From contig CM049322.1 in the NCBI GenBank assembly GCA_026874595.1, positions 58,309,886 through 58,373,885 on the forward strand: 64,000 nt of DNA. Direction: 5' to 3'. Each line of letters begins with the position of its first letter. Positions within the stretch are counted from its first letter, which is position 1. The DNA comes from Sipunculus nudus. Lineage: Eukaryota > Annelida > Sipuncula > Golfingiida > Sipunculidae. This document shows positions 38,256 through 50,570 of the stretch, piece after piece. The notes beneath the pieces are model-generated. The model saw nothing but the letters and a program-made list of their open reading frames with translations. It searched no databases and was not told where the DNA came from. Made by a program: the position numbers and the translations under genes.

Positions 38256-40369
38256 CTAAAGTGAATATTTAAAAAAATAAATCAATGATATTGATACTCA
38301 CACGCTTATATATAAATGTAATTATAATTATATATTTGTGTGTGTATAAAGAATCACGAACTTTCTTGCGGGTCATATGGGCATAAGTGGTGGAGCTTAC
38401 TTGTCACATTTTTAAGTTGTGTAAACTAGAATTACAGGATCTTTTCTATTCATTAGGTCAAGCTTACAGAATGTGTGCTCGTCGGATTAGAAGCTAAGAA
38501 TCCAACAGTCCGAGAGAGATTTCGTGCATCACTGACGCTTGACCCAGCATCCCTGTTGCTTCAAACAATATTAATAGAATGGATATAAGAATAAATGTTG
38601 AAAATACTATGATCGTTATTGCTGAAACCGTGGACATATTATGGTGAACAATTTAATAATATAATAGATAATGCTTCCGGATATGTTTTCTTTGGTCGTA
38701 AATTTAAAACCACAGGCACGCACTAATATATGCATACAGTTTAATATATACATTTTACATGAAAGCTTATGGCAATTAAAGGAAGTTTTTGTATATGATT
38801 ATAATATCCCATATCAGCTTTAAAAAGGTTAATTTAGAAATCAGACAGATTTTGATAATTTATTATCTATAAACTCCATTACAATATATGCTATGGTATA
38901 TTTATACTATACTGAACCACATCATTTCACAAACAACTCAAATAATGTACATGTAATGTAGGTATTGTTATGTATTATATTTTTATCAGAGTAGGCTCTC
39001 GCTTTGAAGAAAATCTGCATAATCAGGTGAATAAGCTATTCATTTTGGTGGATAATTAATAAAAAAATAATTCAATCATTTAATTGTTAAAAACAAAAGG
39101 AACGAAATGTTGGGAAATGTGTATAAAGATGTTGATTTAATATTAAATTTAGCATTTAAACTATGATCTTTATACAGACATCCTCGGAGTTTCCATTGCA
39201 GCATAATATAAATAAAAATGTTGAGGAACTAAGAGATGTTAAAAGATAATGTTGCAATAACGATTCTTGTGAAAGCCGGACATGTGTCCACCGACATGGG
39301 TTCGAATTTAGCACAATAAATACCGAACAGACATAAGATTTTTTTAAAATTTCTTTTAAATGAGCATTATGCAAGGAGTTGTTTAAGTAATCATATGTGA
39401 TATTTTCTGTACCAACCTTGCCATCCTTTAGGTATTTGCGGTTAGGCTGCTTCACGAATTTTCAATCAACAGAAGATCCTGGGGTTATGGTCACGTTTGC
39501 AGCGCATTGTCTCAAGAAAGCACAAGTCTAACTGAACAAGGTCCAATTTCATTATCTAACTAGGTTATCTCCTATAGTGTAAAACAGTTAACACAGCTAC
39601 TGTCATTCAATGAGGTATATTCATTTTATATTATATGCTGTAGTGAACACACAGTGTTACATCCAGCTGTCTGTCCGGTCGTCAGTTAACAGGGTACAAG
39701 TTGTAATCATTTGAATATTACAATCGTGATAACCTCAGAGGTCCCAGTGCATCCAGTTAGAAAACCTGAGAAGTCACTTTGACCTATATTCTTCGAGTTT
39801 CACACCAAGGAACGTAAAGCCATGTCAGAAAAAAAAACGTGCAAAAACTAATTAACTCCTAAGAGCTTTGATTGATATTCATGATAGTTAAAGAGGCAAT
39901 GTGTCTGAATTAGCAAACTTTGATAGGTCACAATTGAAAAATCCTAGACTCAGAGAGGTCTTGCTCCACAATTCAGCAGGTCCTCATGTAATCATTAGGC
40001 ACACGGTTTATTTTATGTGCGTATATTGTTATCATGCACCCAGGAAGTGAGGAAAATTGTGAATATAATGTCAACCATCTCAGGGACGACAATCGATTAT
40101 CACAAACTTAGCTGACTTGTTGGTTTTCAGTGTTGCATTTGCTACGTCGTATTTAGAGTGATATTTCACAGCACTTGTCTTAACTTAAACAAGGCATAGA
40201 TAACGGTTGGTAAACAGTCAAGCTTTAAGTAAAAACCTAAGGTCGTGAAGAAATCATATAAAAATAAAGAAATGAGAACTTAGTAAAACAAATATTAACC
40301 GAGCTGTGAAACAATTATTTTAGCGCCTCATATGTGATTAGGTCTTTTCAGTGGTAAAGACAGGTTCTG

Positions 40370-40411
40370 GGGGGGGGGGGGGTGGTCATCTAGATATATA
40401 AATATGTGTGA

Positions 40412-40456
<45 letters not shown>
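40370..40456. repeat. poly(G) and (TA)n pair, copy 2
   Basis: Counterpart of 17390-17485 in the segmental duplication. Confidence 0.95.
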
Positions 40457-40458
<2 letters not shown>

Positions 40459-42177
40459 GGTGTGAGGGTGTTTGTGTGCATTGGAAGTTCATTGAATAAT
40501 ATATAGTAATAAAAAAATCAAAATTGTACATTGACGAATGAAGGAGATATTAAACTTTCAAGGAGATAAATTTCGAAAAGACGAAAAATCAAAGACCAAA
40601 GGAGATAAACGAAAATAACAAAATAACAGAATATTCTTCGTGAATTACCTCGTGCATTTTAATAATTCTCAGTCTATTGCTCTACTTTCAGCAATAAACA
40701 AATTGCCCTGCACATTATTTCACACACTTATAACAGTAATATTTTTGTATTTTGTTTCTGCTTTAAATAATAACCATGAGAACCGATGATCATAAGATCA
40801 GGTATCGAGATATCGTACACTGCAACATGTTTTAGAATAGAACTAGTATTATGTATTCCTTTATGTATTTAAGTCTAGAAGAAGTGATATTGTTAATGAA
40901 CAAACAAAAGTATCTGCAACTAAATGAATAAACCAATAAATAGATAAATGATAAATCACTTGGAAAAAAATTATAGTGTAGTATCAAGAATGATAATAAA
41001 TAATAAACGGGGTAAAATTAAATTACCAAAATTATTTTCCTTATCAACCTGCAGATATACGGAAAATGAAATGCTAAGCAAACTCTGTTTAGAAAGCTTG
41101 ATTAAAAGAGTTTTACCAGGCACGGTAAAAGTGAAATAAAACCCAATGGGCTGTCGGAAGTGAACTGTATAGATATATTTTAATTATAATTTGAGTCATA
41201 TGTTATTATGCCATGTGATGATGATCATATGGCGAAACCAGGTAAAACGGGGGGGGGGACATACTTGTTAAGTTCTTATTCTCTTATGAACGCTTAAAGT
41301 GCTAGATGTCGCAGACTTTTTTATCGTCTAGTCAAAGAAATGCCCGTTTTTTAAATACCCATAGATATGTTTTTGCTACATATTTCATACGTTAACGCGC
41401 AACTTACCTGAAACTTACCTGACCTTGTAGCACAAGCCTTCATGACAACTCGAAGGCTTGCCCGAGATTGTCCGACGTAGTAACTTATTTTATGCAACTG
41501 AATCCCATATATTGACCTTGTAATGTAATAGTTAGATACAGGTTAACTGAATAGTAACTCGTTTTCAGGTGTCGAGGGAAGAAATATGCATACATTCTCT
41601 ACATTAGTAAACCGGTCTATTAGGAAAGCGCGAAGAAAGGGTTAAGGACATGGTCACGGCGGAAAGTGTCAATGAAGATAATTTCTGAAATATTGTGTGT
41701 TCATTGCCATGAACGCACTTTGTCCTAAACGTGGAGGCATTTGGTGAGCCGGGTTACTAACATGGAGATATAATTCTCCTATCCCGTGCTTTTGAACTGG
41801 GCGGTTAAATGAAATGTAACATGAAATGATTAACATATATAGGTAAATATAATGAGCGTATCTCCATTACAGATACAAAATATACGGAAACCTGTGGTGA
41901 ATCTGAAAAACGAATGAACGATACTAAACGGATAATTAACGACGCGAGACAGTTACTTCTAATACCTTACAACGATCGATATAAATATTATAACTATTAA
42001 CTGGCATGTATTGCATAATTACTATAGTTTTGCTTTTTCCAAAGAAACCTGGGGGAGGGGGGATATATATATACACGACATCCCCCCCCCACCCCTAAAA
42101 ATCTTGAGGATGCATCCCCCGTCCACTCCGCTATCTACGTCCGTTAGTGTTTTTGTAAAGGTACTGTTACAGATGTG

Positions 42178-42325
42178 ATGGGTAAGCAGTTAGAATCCCG
42201 GTCTTTCGCTCCAGTGATTCAGGTTTGTCAAGGCGGGGATTTTTGTTAATGCAAATCAATGGCACAGCAGTTAGAATCCAAGCCACTCGCTCCGGCGGGC
42301 TGGGTTCGCTACCCAGTGAGAGAAG
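42178..42325 (+). mobile_element. tandem tRNA-derived SINE-like heads
   Basis: At 42259-42325 the plus strand has an A-box-like TGGCACAGCAGTTAG and a B-box-like GGGTTCGCTACCC at tRNA-like spacing, flanked by short arms able to pair. At 42178-42238 lies a diverged copy with the same AGCAGTTAGAATCC core but a poor B box. A genuine tRNA is unlikely: the acceptor stem does not close and the anticodon arm is poor. Confidence 0.45.
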
Positions 42326-42979
42326 TCATACATGTTTTTTAAATTTTTATACTACAGCCCAAGTTCCCAAATATTTTCTAAAAATTGCAAATATTACGTT
42401 TAACGTGTCCCTGAAGAGTATATGCAGGTTTAATATATTTATATTAATTTTTTTTTTACTTATATATGAGAGGGCGCGTCAGTTTATTTTCTGAACTAAG
42501 ACATGGTATCGGAAGGGATACCTGTTATTGCTTTGTCATTACATCAGGGCAATTGTTGGCCTATTGGTCTACGTTAAAGTCTGGCAGATGTATAGACTTT
42601 TGAAGTTGTGGATATATATTGGCACATCTGGGTACTCACTAAACTTATAGAGTGCTTGTACTTGCTGGCACAAGAAACAGTGTAGTCCTTTGTAATAGTA
42701 TGGATCTTGTTTAAATTTAAATAATGTTACTCTAGTTTTATTTGAATGATGCTACTCTGTTCAGTATGTTTTCTTGTATGTAAAAATCGGTTGTCTAGCT
42801 CGCATACATGCTATATGTTAAAATGATTCTGATAACCGAATGTGTACCTATTGTGACGTAAAGTTAGTTAATGGCGGATTGTGATATATTATAATAATGA
42901 TATAATATACAGTATCTATATAGCGCCAATCCTCCGATGGTCGGACTCGCAGCGCTATTCACACACATGCCCAAATACA

Positions 42980-43640
42980 ATATTATAGAAATCCTGTGCC
43001 TGCTATACGTCGGAGCTCGAAAAAGGCCGCACGATATATACCACTAATACAATCATGCATCGAAAGATTAAAAACGATTAATCTTAACACCTAGATACTT
43101 CACTGAATTTTGAAAAGGAACAGTGCAGCCCCCAATTCTAATGGACTCACTGTCAATCATCCTTAGAAGGGGCTTAATTTCAGTCTTGTCAGTATTGAAT
43201 TTAAGTGATTTGCTGGTCATCCATGATAGTATATCCTCAATAAAAGCCTGTATGCTGAACTGGACAGAGCTGAACTCACCTGGTTGACTACTTTTTGACA
43301 GTCCAGTGTCATTAGCACACTTATGAAAAGAATAATCATGTGCAGATATTATGCGAGATAGGGGATATGAATATAAAGTGAACAATATAGGTCATAACAC
43401 GGATCCTAAGGGAACCCCGTACAACAAAGTTCATAGGTCTGATTTTCTGCCGTCGACCATAACAGCTTGGGAACCATTGGCGAGGTATAAAGTAAACCAT
43501 AAAAGCGTGGTGTCGTGTATACCAAAGGTAATTTCTAGTCTTTTAAGAAAAATTGAATGATCAAGCGTGTCAAACGCTGCACTGAGGTCCAACAATGCTA
43601 GGTTAAAATCAAGCCTGTTCCTTTTTTATTAAAAATATGC
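42980..43640 (-). pseudogene. non-LTR retrotransposon reverse transcriptase relic
   Basis: Read on the minus strand, the segment shows the ordered motifs of a LINE reverse transcriptase: LALLDLSAAFDTLDH, then GSQAVMVDGRKSD, then LYGVPLGSVL with an in-frame stop, then a catalytic box reading CANDTGL where active enzymes have Y/F-A-D-D, then LSWMTSKSLKFNTDKTEI and VKYLGVKI. A further shift leads to AAFFELRRIA, which resembles the usual segment downstream of the catalytic core. Stops, frame shifts and the altered catalytic box show it is dead. The clade (CR1/L2/Jockey-like) was not resolved. Confidence 0.8.
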
Positions 43641-43667
43641 AAGTATAAACAGATTTCGAGTAATTTA

Positions 43668-43671
<4 letters not shown>

Positions 43672-43734
<63 letters not shown>
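43672..43734. repeat. (TA)n(TG)n compound microsatellite
   Basis: TA alternation to about 43714, then TG to 43734. It lies between the LINE relic and the BEL/Pao relic. Confidence 0.95.
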
Positions 43735-44051
43735 AACAAATCCGTCATTGCATGGTGTCATTAGTGTCCGTACATTGTACTAAGATCATAACCACAGAGT
43801 CTGATACACTCACAGAGGAGATCAGTCTTAAGCTATTGTTATATATAATGTCATATATTCAGGTTGTCATTAGTTGGAACCACGGATTCATTTAGACCCT
43901 TCAAATCTATGAAAAGGAGTATATTGTGATATGGGCTTCTATTGAAACTAAATTTGCACAGATTCACCATGTTTGAGTGAATACAAATCCTTTTCTACAA
44001 CCCGAAGTCGTTTTCCCTGACTACTCTTTTCAGTGAATAAGATTCAGCAAA

Positions 44052-44850
44052 ATGGCGGATGATGCAAAGATTGTTCGACGTCAGAAGAAGGCAGCAATCA
44101 CTCTTCATTTGGTAACCTCGATAGACTTGTGGCTGAAGATATCGCTCGCGTGCGATCTAAGCTTGAACAATTGCAAAAGCTTCCTTGAACTTTGAGAGTC
44201 TAATGACACTTACAATACATAAAGACGACGAATTAGAAAGAAACTGATCTTTGGTTTCGTCAGGTTGAGTCAAATTAAAGTTAAATCTGCTCGTAGTTTG
44301 CTAAAAGCGCAAACGCCAAAGGTCGAAGGTGAGAAAGACTCTGACGTTATTACTTTTATGAGCATCTCCAAATTTGAACAAGAAAAATTTGAAGGCAGCC
44401 CCCTCAAATATCAAACTTTCATGGCAATTTTCGACGAAACTGGATGGTACAATTACAAAAGGTCTAGTGAAACGTGCAAGACCTTTACAATACACAGATG
44501 GTGCCGCTCAAGCTGCAATAAAAATATGCTTTGATTGGTGGAGATGAGGGATACCAGCAGGCTCGTGACATCCTAAAGACCACATTTGTTAACTCTCATT
44601 TATTGTCGCGAAGCATCATTGATGATCTCAAGCGTGGGAAATGTTTACCCATACCAAAAGATCTTCGGCAATTTGCAGATTATTGGGGTTGACTGCTTTA
44701 GAAAGTTACGCGCGTACGATGAAATTAATACGCAGCAGAGTATTATTTACATTTTACAAAGATGTTCGCAATATCTGAAAAAAATCAATGGCAGAAAAAA
44801 GCTGTTATTCTGAAAATAACATTTAAAAATGAAATTGAAATGAAATGTAT
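44052..44850 (+). pseudogene. BEL/Pao LTR retrotransposon Gag relic (DUF1759-like)
   Basis: The plus strand from ATG 44052 begins MADDAKIVRRQKKAAI, then continues in pieces in shifting frames. Recognisable Gag landmarks of BEL/Pao elements follow: EGSPLKYQTFMAIFDE (about 44390-44440), LQYTDGAAQAAI, IGGDEGYQQARDIL, LLSRSIIDDLKRGK and a later LRAYDEINTQQS segment. At least three frame shifts and stops separate them, so no functional protein can be made. No protease, reverse transcriptase or integrase follows and no long terminal repeats were found on either side, so this is a truncated, old insertion. Confidence 0.75.
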
Positions 44851-45689
44851 CAATGTTTAGAATAATAGATTTTACTTTCAATACTGAGTTTATGATGAAA
44901 CATTATAAATTAAATATTATTAGAGAGTGTGCTCTCTCTGTCAGTTGTACATTATTCTATGACCCCATATATTTGTAAAATTTAATTAGATTTGATTGAC
45001 TCTTTATATATGTGTACTGACAATGTTTAAACATTAGGTATGCAGTAATGAAAGATAACACAAAAAAAAACAAATCAACTGATTTTAACTCAAACCAAAG
45101 TATTTAATCCCCACATTATTGAAGTTCACAAAAATCGCACGGAGGACTATTTCTGCACAGGACGTAAATCCATCAAATCATCACGTTATTTTATCCCCAG
45201 ACAAAATCGGGGATTACTATGGTTTCACCACGGTCCCGCCGCTGCTGCCGCCGCAGAAACATCTTGTGAGCGAGATAACTAAAAAAAATATCACACGGAT
45301 CTTTATCAAATATTTTCTGTGTTTAGATATGGGTGAGAGGACGAAGCCTATTTAAAATGGTTTAATGACCTTTATTAATAGAGTAAGCTTGACCGTGAAT
45401 ATATCCATTTTTGCTGAAAATCACACAAATTCTCAAATATTTCAAGAAAACTTGCATGGATTGATAAAAAAATCAACGTGACCGAAGGTCTTGGAAAACC
45501 TTGTGATGTGCCGGAAACTGGTGGTGCCACCTATTATCCTTTTCTTGTCTTCCTGTCTGTTAATAGTCCATTATTGCCACTTGACAGTACTGTGAGCATT
45601 ATAAGTAAAAAAAAAACTAATGGACAGATTTCTATCATATTATCCACATGTACAGAGATGGGTTATGGCTTGAGGTCTATTTGATTTGG

Positions 45690-46660
45690 GTCATGACCTG
45701 AACCATGAGAGTGGTCTTGACATTGAATATTTTTCATATATGGGGAAAATCACACACCTCTTATGCAAACCTTAAACTTGACTTATGTATGACCAACCAC
45801 TAAAGTAAACCCTATAGGTTATAGGGTCATGAGGTCAAAGGTCAAGGTCACAGGACTCGCATCTTTAAAAAGATTGTGGATAGATTTTAAGCCAAACTTT
45901 TCATCCCAGATCTTCCTTCTAGAACGTATTGCTCAACTGCAGATAGTCGGTGATAACTTTTAATTTTGGGGTCACAAGGTTGAAGGTCAAGGTCACATGA
46001 GCCATCTGTCAAAAATTAGTTTTCGGATGATAATTCAAGCTTGATTTAAATGATGGATTTCAAATTAAACTTGTACATGTCCCATCATTAAAGCAAGGAC
46101 CCTATTGATTTTAGGGTCTTGAGGTCAAAGGTCAAGGGCACAGAACCCACATCTTTAAAAAGATGGTGGATGCAAATATAAGCCAAACTTTTCACCTGAA
46201 AAATTTCATCTTGTAAATATACATCACCTGCCAATAGAGAAGATTCCTTTTGTTTGGCGCCACGAGGTCAAAAGTCCAACAATAGTTTCTGGATGCTTAT
46301 TGCAGCTTTGATAAATATATGGATCTCAAATTTGGGCATGAGGTCAAGATCACATGACTCGCATCTTTAAAAGATTGTGGGTGCATTTTAAGCAAAAATT
46401 TTTATCCCAGGCCTTACCTCTTGCAAATATTGTTCACCTGCCAATAGGCAATGATTCCTATCAAATTTGGTGTCCTAAGGTTAAAGGTCAATATCGCAGG
46501 AGCCATCTGTCCTCCAATCTTTGGAAACAAGATTTTGGTCAACCCCATAATTTTGAAGTACTGCATCTATTTTCTTCAAATTTGACACAACAGTCTCCAC
46601 AAAGATGGCGGACAAGTTCAGACATTTGTGACCTTGGCCCTGGTGCCCTTGGCCTTGTAA
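45690..46660. repeat. diverged tandem repeat with nuclear-receptor-like half sites
   Basis: Three units (starting near 45827, 46117 and 46337) share AGGTCAAAGGTCAAGG, then CACATCTTTAAAAAGAT and GCCAAACTTTTCA. The overlapping 157-codon plus-strand frame at 46354-46827 is not supported as a gene because it runs through repeat and has no recognisable domain. Confidence 0.6.
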
Positions 46661-47433
46661 CGTGTCAATATTTAATTCAGAAGAAGGGTGCTTATTTTAG
46701 AATGGGAAATGCTTTATTTCAACTGTCCGTCCTCTGTCAGACCGTACCTCTTGTAAAGGTTAATTTTCTTACTGCCATTATTGTGTCAAATACATGCGAC
46801 TTTCAAGCTGATCAGATATATTTATAAGGAATTATTTTTAATAACCGCTTAATAATTTTATTCGTGTATTTCATGGGTTTACTCATCTCTTTATTTAAAA
46901 TGTGAACAAAATTAAAGAAAAGAAATACTCTGATAGAAATGTCACCGTTCTGTGTATTTTTTTATTCGAATGGAACCTATCCTACCTAGCTTTGCCAATA
47001 TGACGGCCTAGAACACTTACGGCCCAGAACGGGACGTCCACGAAATCAGCCGTAAAAAATCATTAGACATAATAATTGGACCGCTTCAGAGATATTTCAA
47101 ATTGAGTGACGGTAAAAGTTGAAGACACCATTGACCCATATTATTTTCCGAGTCACTGCAGGGCTAAATAACAACATGACTAAGGTCCAACGTGTCTGAC
47201 AATTAACGAAGATAATTGATAACAGATATGCTTTAGGTCCACTCCCTAGATGAATGTTTCTTGAATATACCCTTTTTAGATATTTTCACAGCCTAAACCT
47301 GTCAGGAAACTATAATGGGTGCTGATTTTAAATCTTTAGTGTGAGCCTCGGTTCCATTTACTGTATTTCGGAACGATGAGGCCCTTAATTCTTGGTAGCT
47401 GGCTGGTAATTTATGTACGCAAATTTATGTATC

Positions 47434-47858
47434 TTAGAGATACTGTACCTCACATACTGCCTCGGGTTCTGTTTTTGGTAAATTCAAAGTTCCGCTCATA
47501 TAAACCGTAATTTCACATTTTGTGAATCCCCGATTGAGATACATTTGTAATGCATCAGCGGACGAATTATGGCCTCGCCAAACATGCGAGAACCCATTCC
47601 TAAACCACGAAACTCCTCTGTAACCAATAAACAACTGATGAAACTTATTCCGTCGGATACTATCGTCACCACGACGTAGGCTGCAGGATTGCCCTTATAT
47701 ATTCCAAGTAAACATATATTTCTATCCAGATCATTCATCTCAAAAGACAAAGACAGTGCATCCCAGTATGCCCCGAGGTCACTGCACCATTCTAAAATAA
47801 GATTAACCTCCAAAGCGTTCATCCGCCTCACTGTGGAGACTTCTTCTAGTCCAGCCAT
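47434..47858 (-). pseudogene. GNAT-family N-acetyltransferase (holothin/FR47-like), frame broken, partial
   Basis: The minus-strand ATG at 47858 sits in a favourable context (gacATGg) and opens a frame starting MAGLEEVSTVRRMN. It shows GNAT features: the EVNLILEWCSDLGAYWD region typical of the holothin acetyltransferase/FR47-like branch, a central strand pair (GIYKGNPAAYVVV), and the acetyl-CoA loop RGLGMG at about residues 110-115. This frame stops at 47496. The next GNAT landmark, the YLNRGF segment and following strand (TKCEITVYMSG), lies in another frame that overlaps it and reads to 47434, so a frame shift with some loss separates the two. GAG|GTACAG just inside the end of the second frame could be a splice donor, so the original gene may have had more exons. 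Such enzymes acetylate amines with acetyl-CoA; the substrate is unknown. It could be a pseudogene or carry an assembly error. Confidence 0.65.
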
Positions 47859-47959
47859 GTCTTTTACTGGTTCTTTTGTAAATCGGGATGGCAGTGAAAC
47901 AATTGATGGTGTGTTTGGGAAAGTAGACACCTCCTGTGTGTTTGTGATATGCAACTATA

Positions 47960-50030
47960 GTTAAATTTGGCTCCAAACAACTACTCTAAGATCGAGCTGT
48001 TGTATTCAATGCAAACACACTTCCATTGCAGTAACGTGTAACTATATGTAGAGAGTTGTTTGATAACAATGTGATAAATAGGTCCTCCTGTCACACGGGT
48101 TAGTTAAAAAAACAGACAATTGAAGGTGATGCGTGTCTTCAAAGCTTTAAGCCTTAGTTTGATCTATAGCAATTTATCAGGATACTATATCAAATGAAAA
48201 CCGTAGTAAAAAATGTAGACGAGCGGAGCAGCATAAATAATCAACTCCTTACAATGATTGTGTTCATTAATATAAACAGTATGTATATGTTTAAATAAGC
48301 ACTTTATAGCTAATATAGAGTAACGGTTTAGGAATTTTGCTATTAAATATAGTTTGATAAAAGAAGGTCTCGAAACTGCTCATAAAAAATCTTAATGCCG
48401 ATTTGAGAAGTTGCATTGATATAATATTGATATAGTCTGAAGGGAATTTCTCAAGGATATATCACGGCTATGAATGTTTCAAGAGGATGAAAATTACATC
48501 AACGGAAAATGCCACATGACGCATTCAGTTGACCTGTTGCCTGTAAAAGTCTTTAAACACGATATTTGAACCGAATGTATAATAAATGTAAAATAAAAAC
48601 ACTGCAACAAAGAACGTAGGGAAAACTGATCAAGTCTGCTTATGTTTTAATGTCTTGTACTCTCTTAGTGGTAACCAATACGAGGACATATGTTGGATGC
48701 AGGGTTTTATGTATGTTATAAACCCAATGGGCAGATTGTTTTAATGTTGATGAATTCAGTCGATAATAGTTATTTAATCTATCATCGTTCTAGCTATTGA
48801 AATAGAGTTATAGATGTAAAACGGACTTGTCGACGCGCAAAAAATCACCATATCTTAGTTCCAATAGAGCTCTACTGACTAGAGCTTAGAATGCTTATTC
48901 ATGTTTTAATTCAAAAGCACCACATACTGGATATTATGGTATTAGTGTCCTCTATATTGATAAGAAAATGCATCGGTTGTTGCATCGGTGGTTGTAAATG
49001 GAAGGAGCCAGGTAAACGGCTTCCTTTCAGGGAGAGGGTCCTGTCCGGGGGTCACTGGTTTGTAATTAATATTACAATATCTTGAGTGTGATGATCCCAT
49101 TCCCTTCCAGGAAAATTCCTCTATAATCTGTCTGATATCCAGAGGCATGTTAACTGAATTTATCGTTGATGCAAATGGCTATGAAACCATGAGGAAAGTT
49201 TTCACCTTGTATTTCTTTAACTGAAACAGATCCACGGACGCCGAACACGGAGACAAACAATCGAGTACGTGCATGTTAGATTTCATAAAGTACAGCATAA
49301 TTATTGCATATTTCATATATTTTTATTTTAATTTACAGGGATATCACAATTCAAAAAGCGGGTCGTTTTATTTTGTACAGTCGCTACATTTCTGTAAGTC
49401 TTAATAGTTGTTATCCTAAAAGGGTCAAAGTGTAAGATAAGTGAAACGTGATTGATACACACCATTATTATTTTATTGACCCGATTTACAAAACGTAACG
49501 ACCTTGACTAAAATATTAATACAGTACATAAGGGTCGCTCATTTAAGCCAGGTAAAATCATTATATATTAATACTTGTTTGGAAGGTATCATAAAATGAA
49601 AAAGAAAATTACTCTGGGTCAACTTCTCTGTGATTTATTATGCAACCGTATGTATAAAGATTTCCATGTGGAGTTTTATTTATTTTATTCAAATAAATAA
49701 TGTTACTCTCACAATGTCAGAAAGTCAAAGTAATGGTCAAAGTTAAAGACGCTTTCTTTGTCATGATGACATAATCCTGCACGGCTAAATGTCTATTGAT
49801 ATGAATTAAATCCACACAATTAATAAGAACATTGTTAACAATACAATAATCAGAGATATAATAATCGAAAGTGGCGTATTGGTCATGCCTGTCAGAACCA
49901 CTCAGAAATACTGGACTAGATGTGCTCGGTCACAATAAAATAAATGTTTGGATCCGTGATATCCACCAAAAGATCCCATTTTATTTTCAAATGATGTGTA
50001 CACAATAGCCGATATTTATGTTTGTAGTTC
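47960..50030. other. no supportable gene
   Basis: Frames of 60-70 codons at 48891-49148 are open on both strands but match nothing I recognise, and no consistent splice partners were found. Confidence 0.5.
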
Positions 50031-50033
50031 CTA

Positions 50034-50570
50034 TCAGAGAAGCTTACTTGTCTTTGTTTTTTCAACAAATTGATACTGGTCATAAAACCCCCATCGCGAA
50101 GGCATGCGATCTAGCTGCTCTAAGAAAAATGGGCTAGAACCCCGTAGAGCACAGCTCAAGTGCCCTGAGGACTTTTTGAGCTTCGTAGGAGTCGAGATAA
50201 TGTCTTCATGAGTTGTCTTATGCTTGGTCACCATGAGCGGGGACCAATTTGAAACATGCAGAAAACATAAGCCGCGGGGTCCCCGTGGATTGAAAGCGCA
50301 GTGAAATCGGAATGCGATCGGCTTCAGCGTCCTCGCAGCACAGTACCAAGCTCCTGGCAGCACAGGTCGAGCGCCAGTGAACGGGGTAGCATCGGCGCTT
50401 GCCCGGCGCACTTACCACGCTGCTAACGGCCCCTAATGGGCTCTTTACACGCTTCGCATGGTGCCGCCGCTGAGATTTTGACGAAAGAGCTACAATCTGG
50501 CTGCGCAAAGACGTTAGGGGAGCGCAGTTTTATCGTATTGGATCGGGTAGCAATCCCATACGACGTGGTA
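50034..50570. other. GC-rich island, origin unknown
   Basis: This is visibly the most GC-rich part of the window, with several CpG-containing words. On the minus strand two overlapping frames are open (125 and 96 codons), and CGTGGTAAGTGCG inside them could be a splice donor. No domain was recognised in any frame. It might be a CpG-rich exon or promoter, or an inserted foreign or mobile segment. Confidence 0.4.

Larger units (their letters stand above)
35030..41740. repeat. segmental duplication, copy 2 (partner 12060-18766)
   Basis: Direct-orientation partner of 12060-18766. Its last 130 bases (from about 41611) are also the first 130 bases of the 3.13-kb unit that is tandemly duplicated after copy 1. 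Here the rest of that unit is absent and unrelated sequence follows. Confidence 0.9.

Noticed and set aside
42259-42325. A functional tRNA gene
   Set aside because: A and B boxes are present, but the acceptor stem does not close and the anticodon arm is poor; a SINE head is more likely.
46354-46827. 157-codon plus-strand frame
   Set aside because: It lies across tandem AGGTCA-type repeat units and has no domain; length alone is weak evidence.
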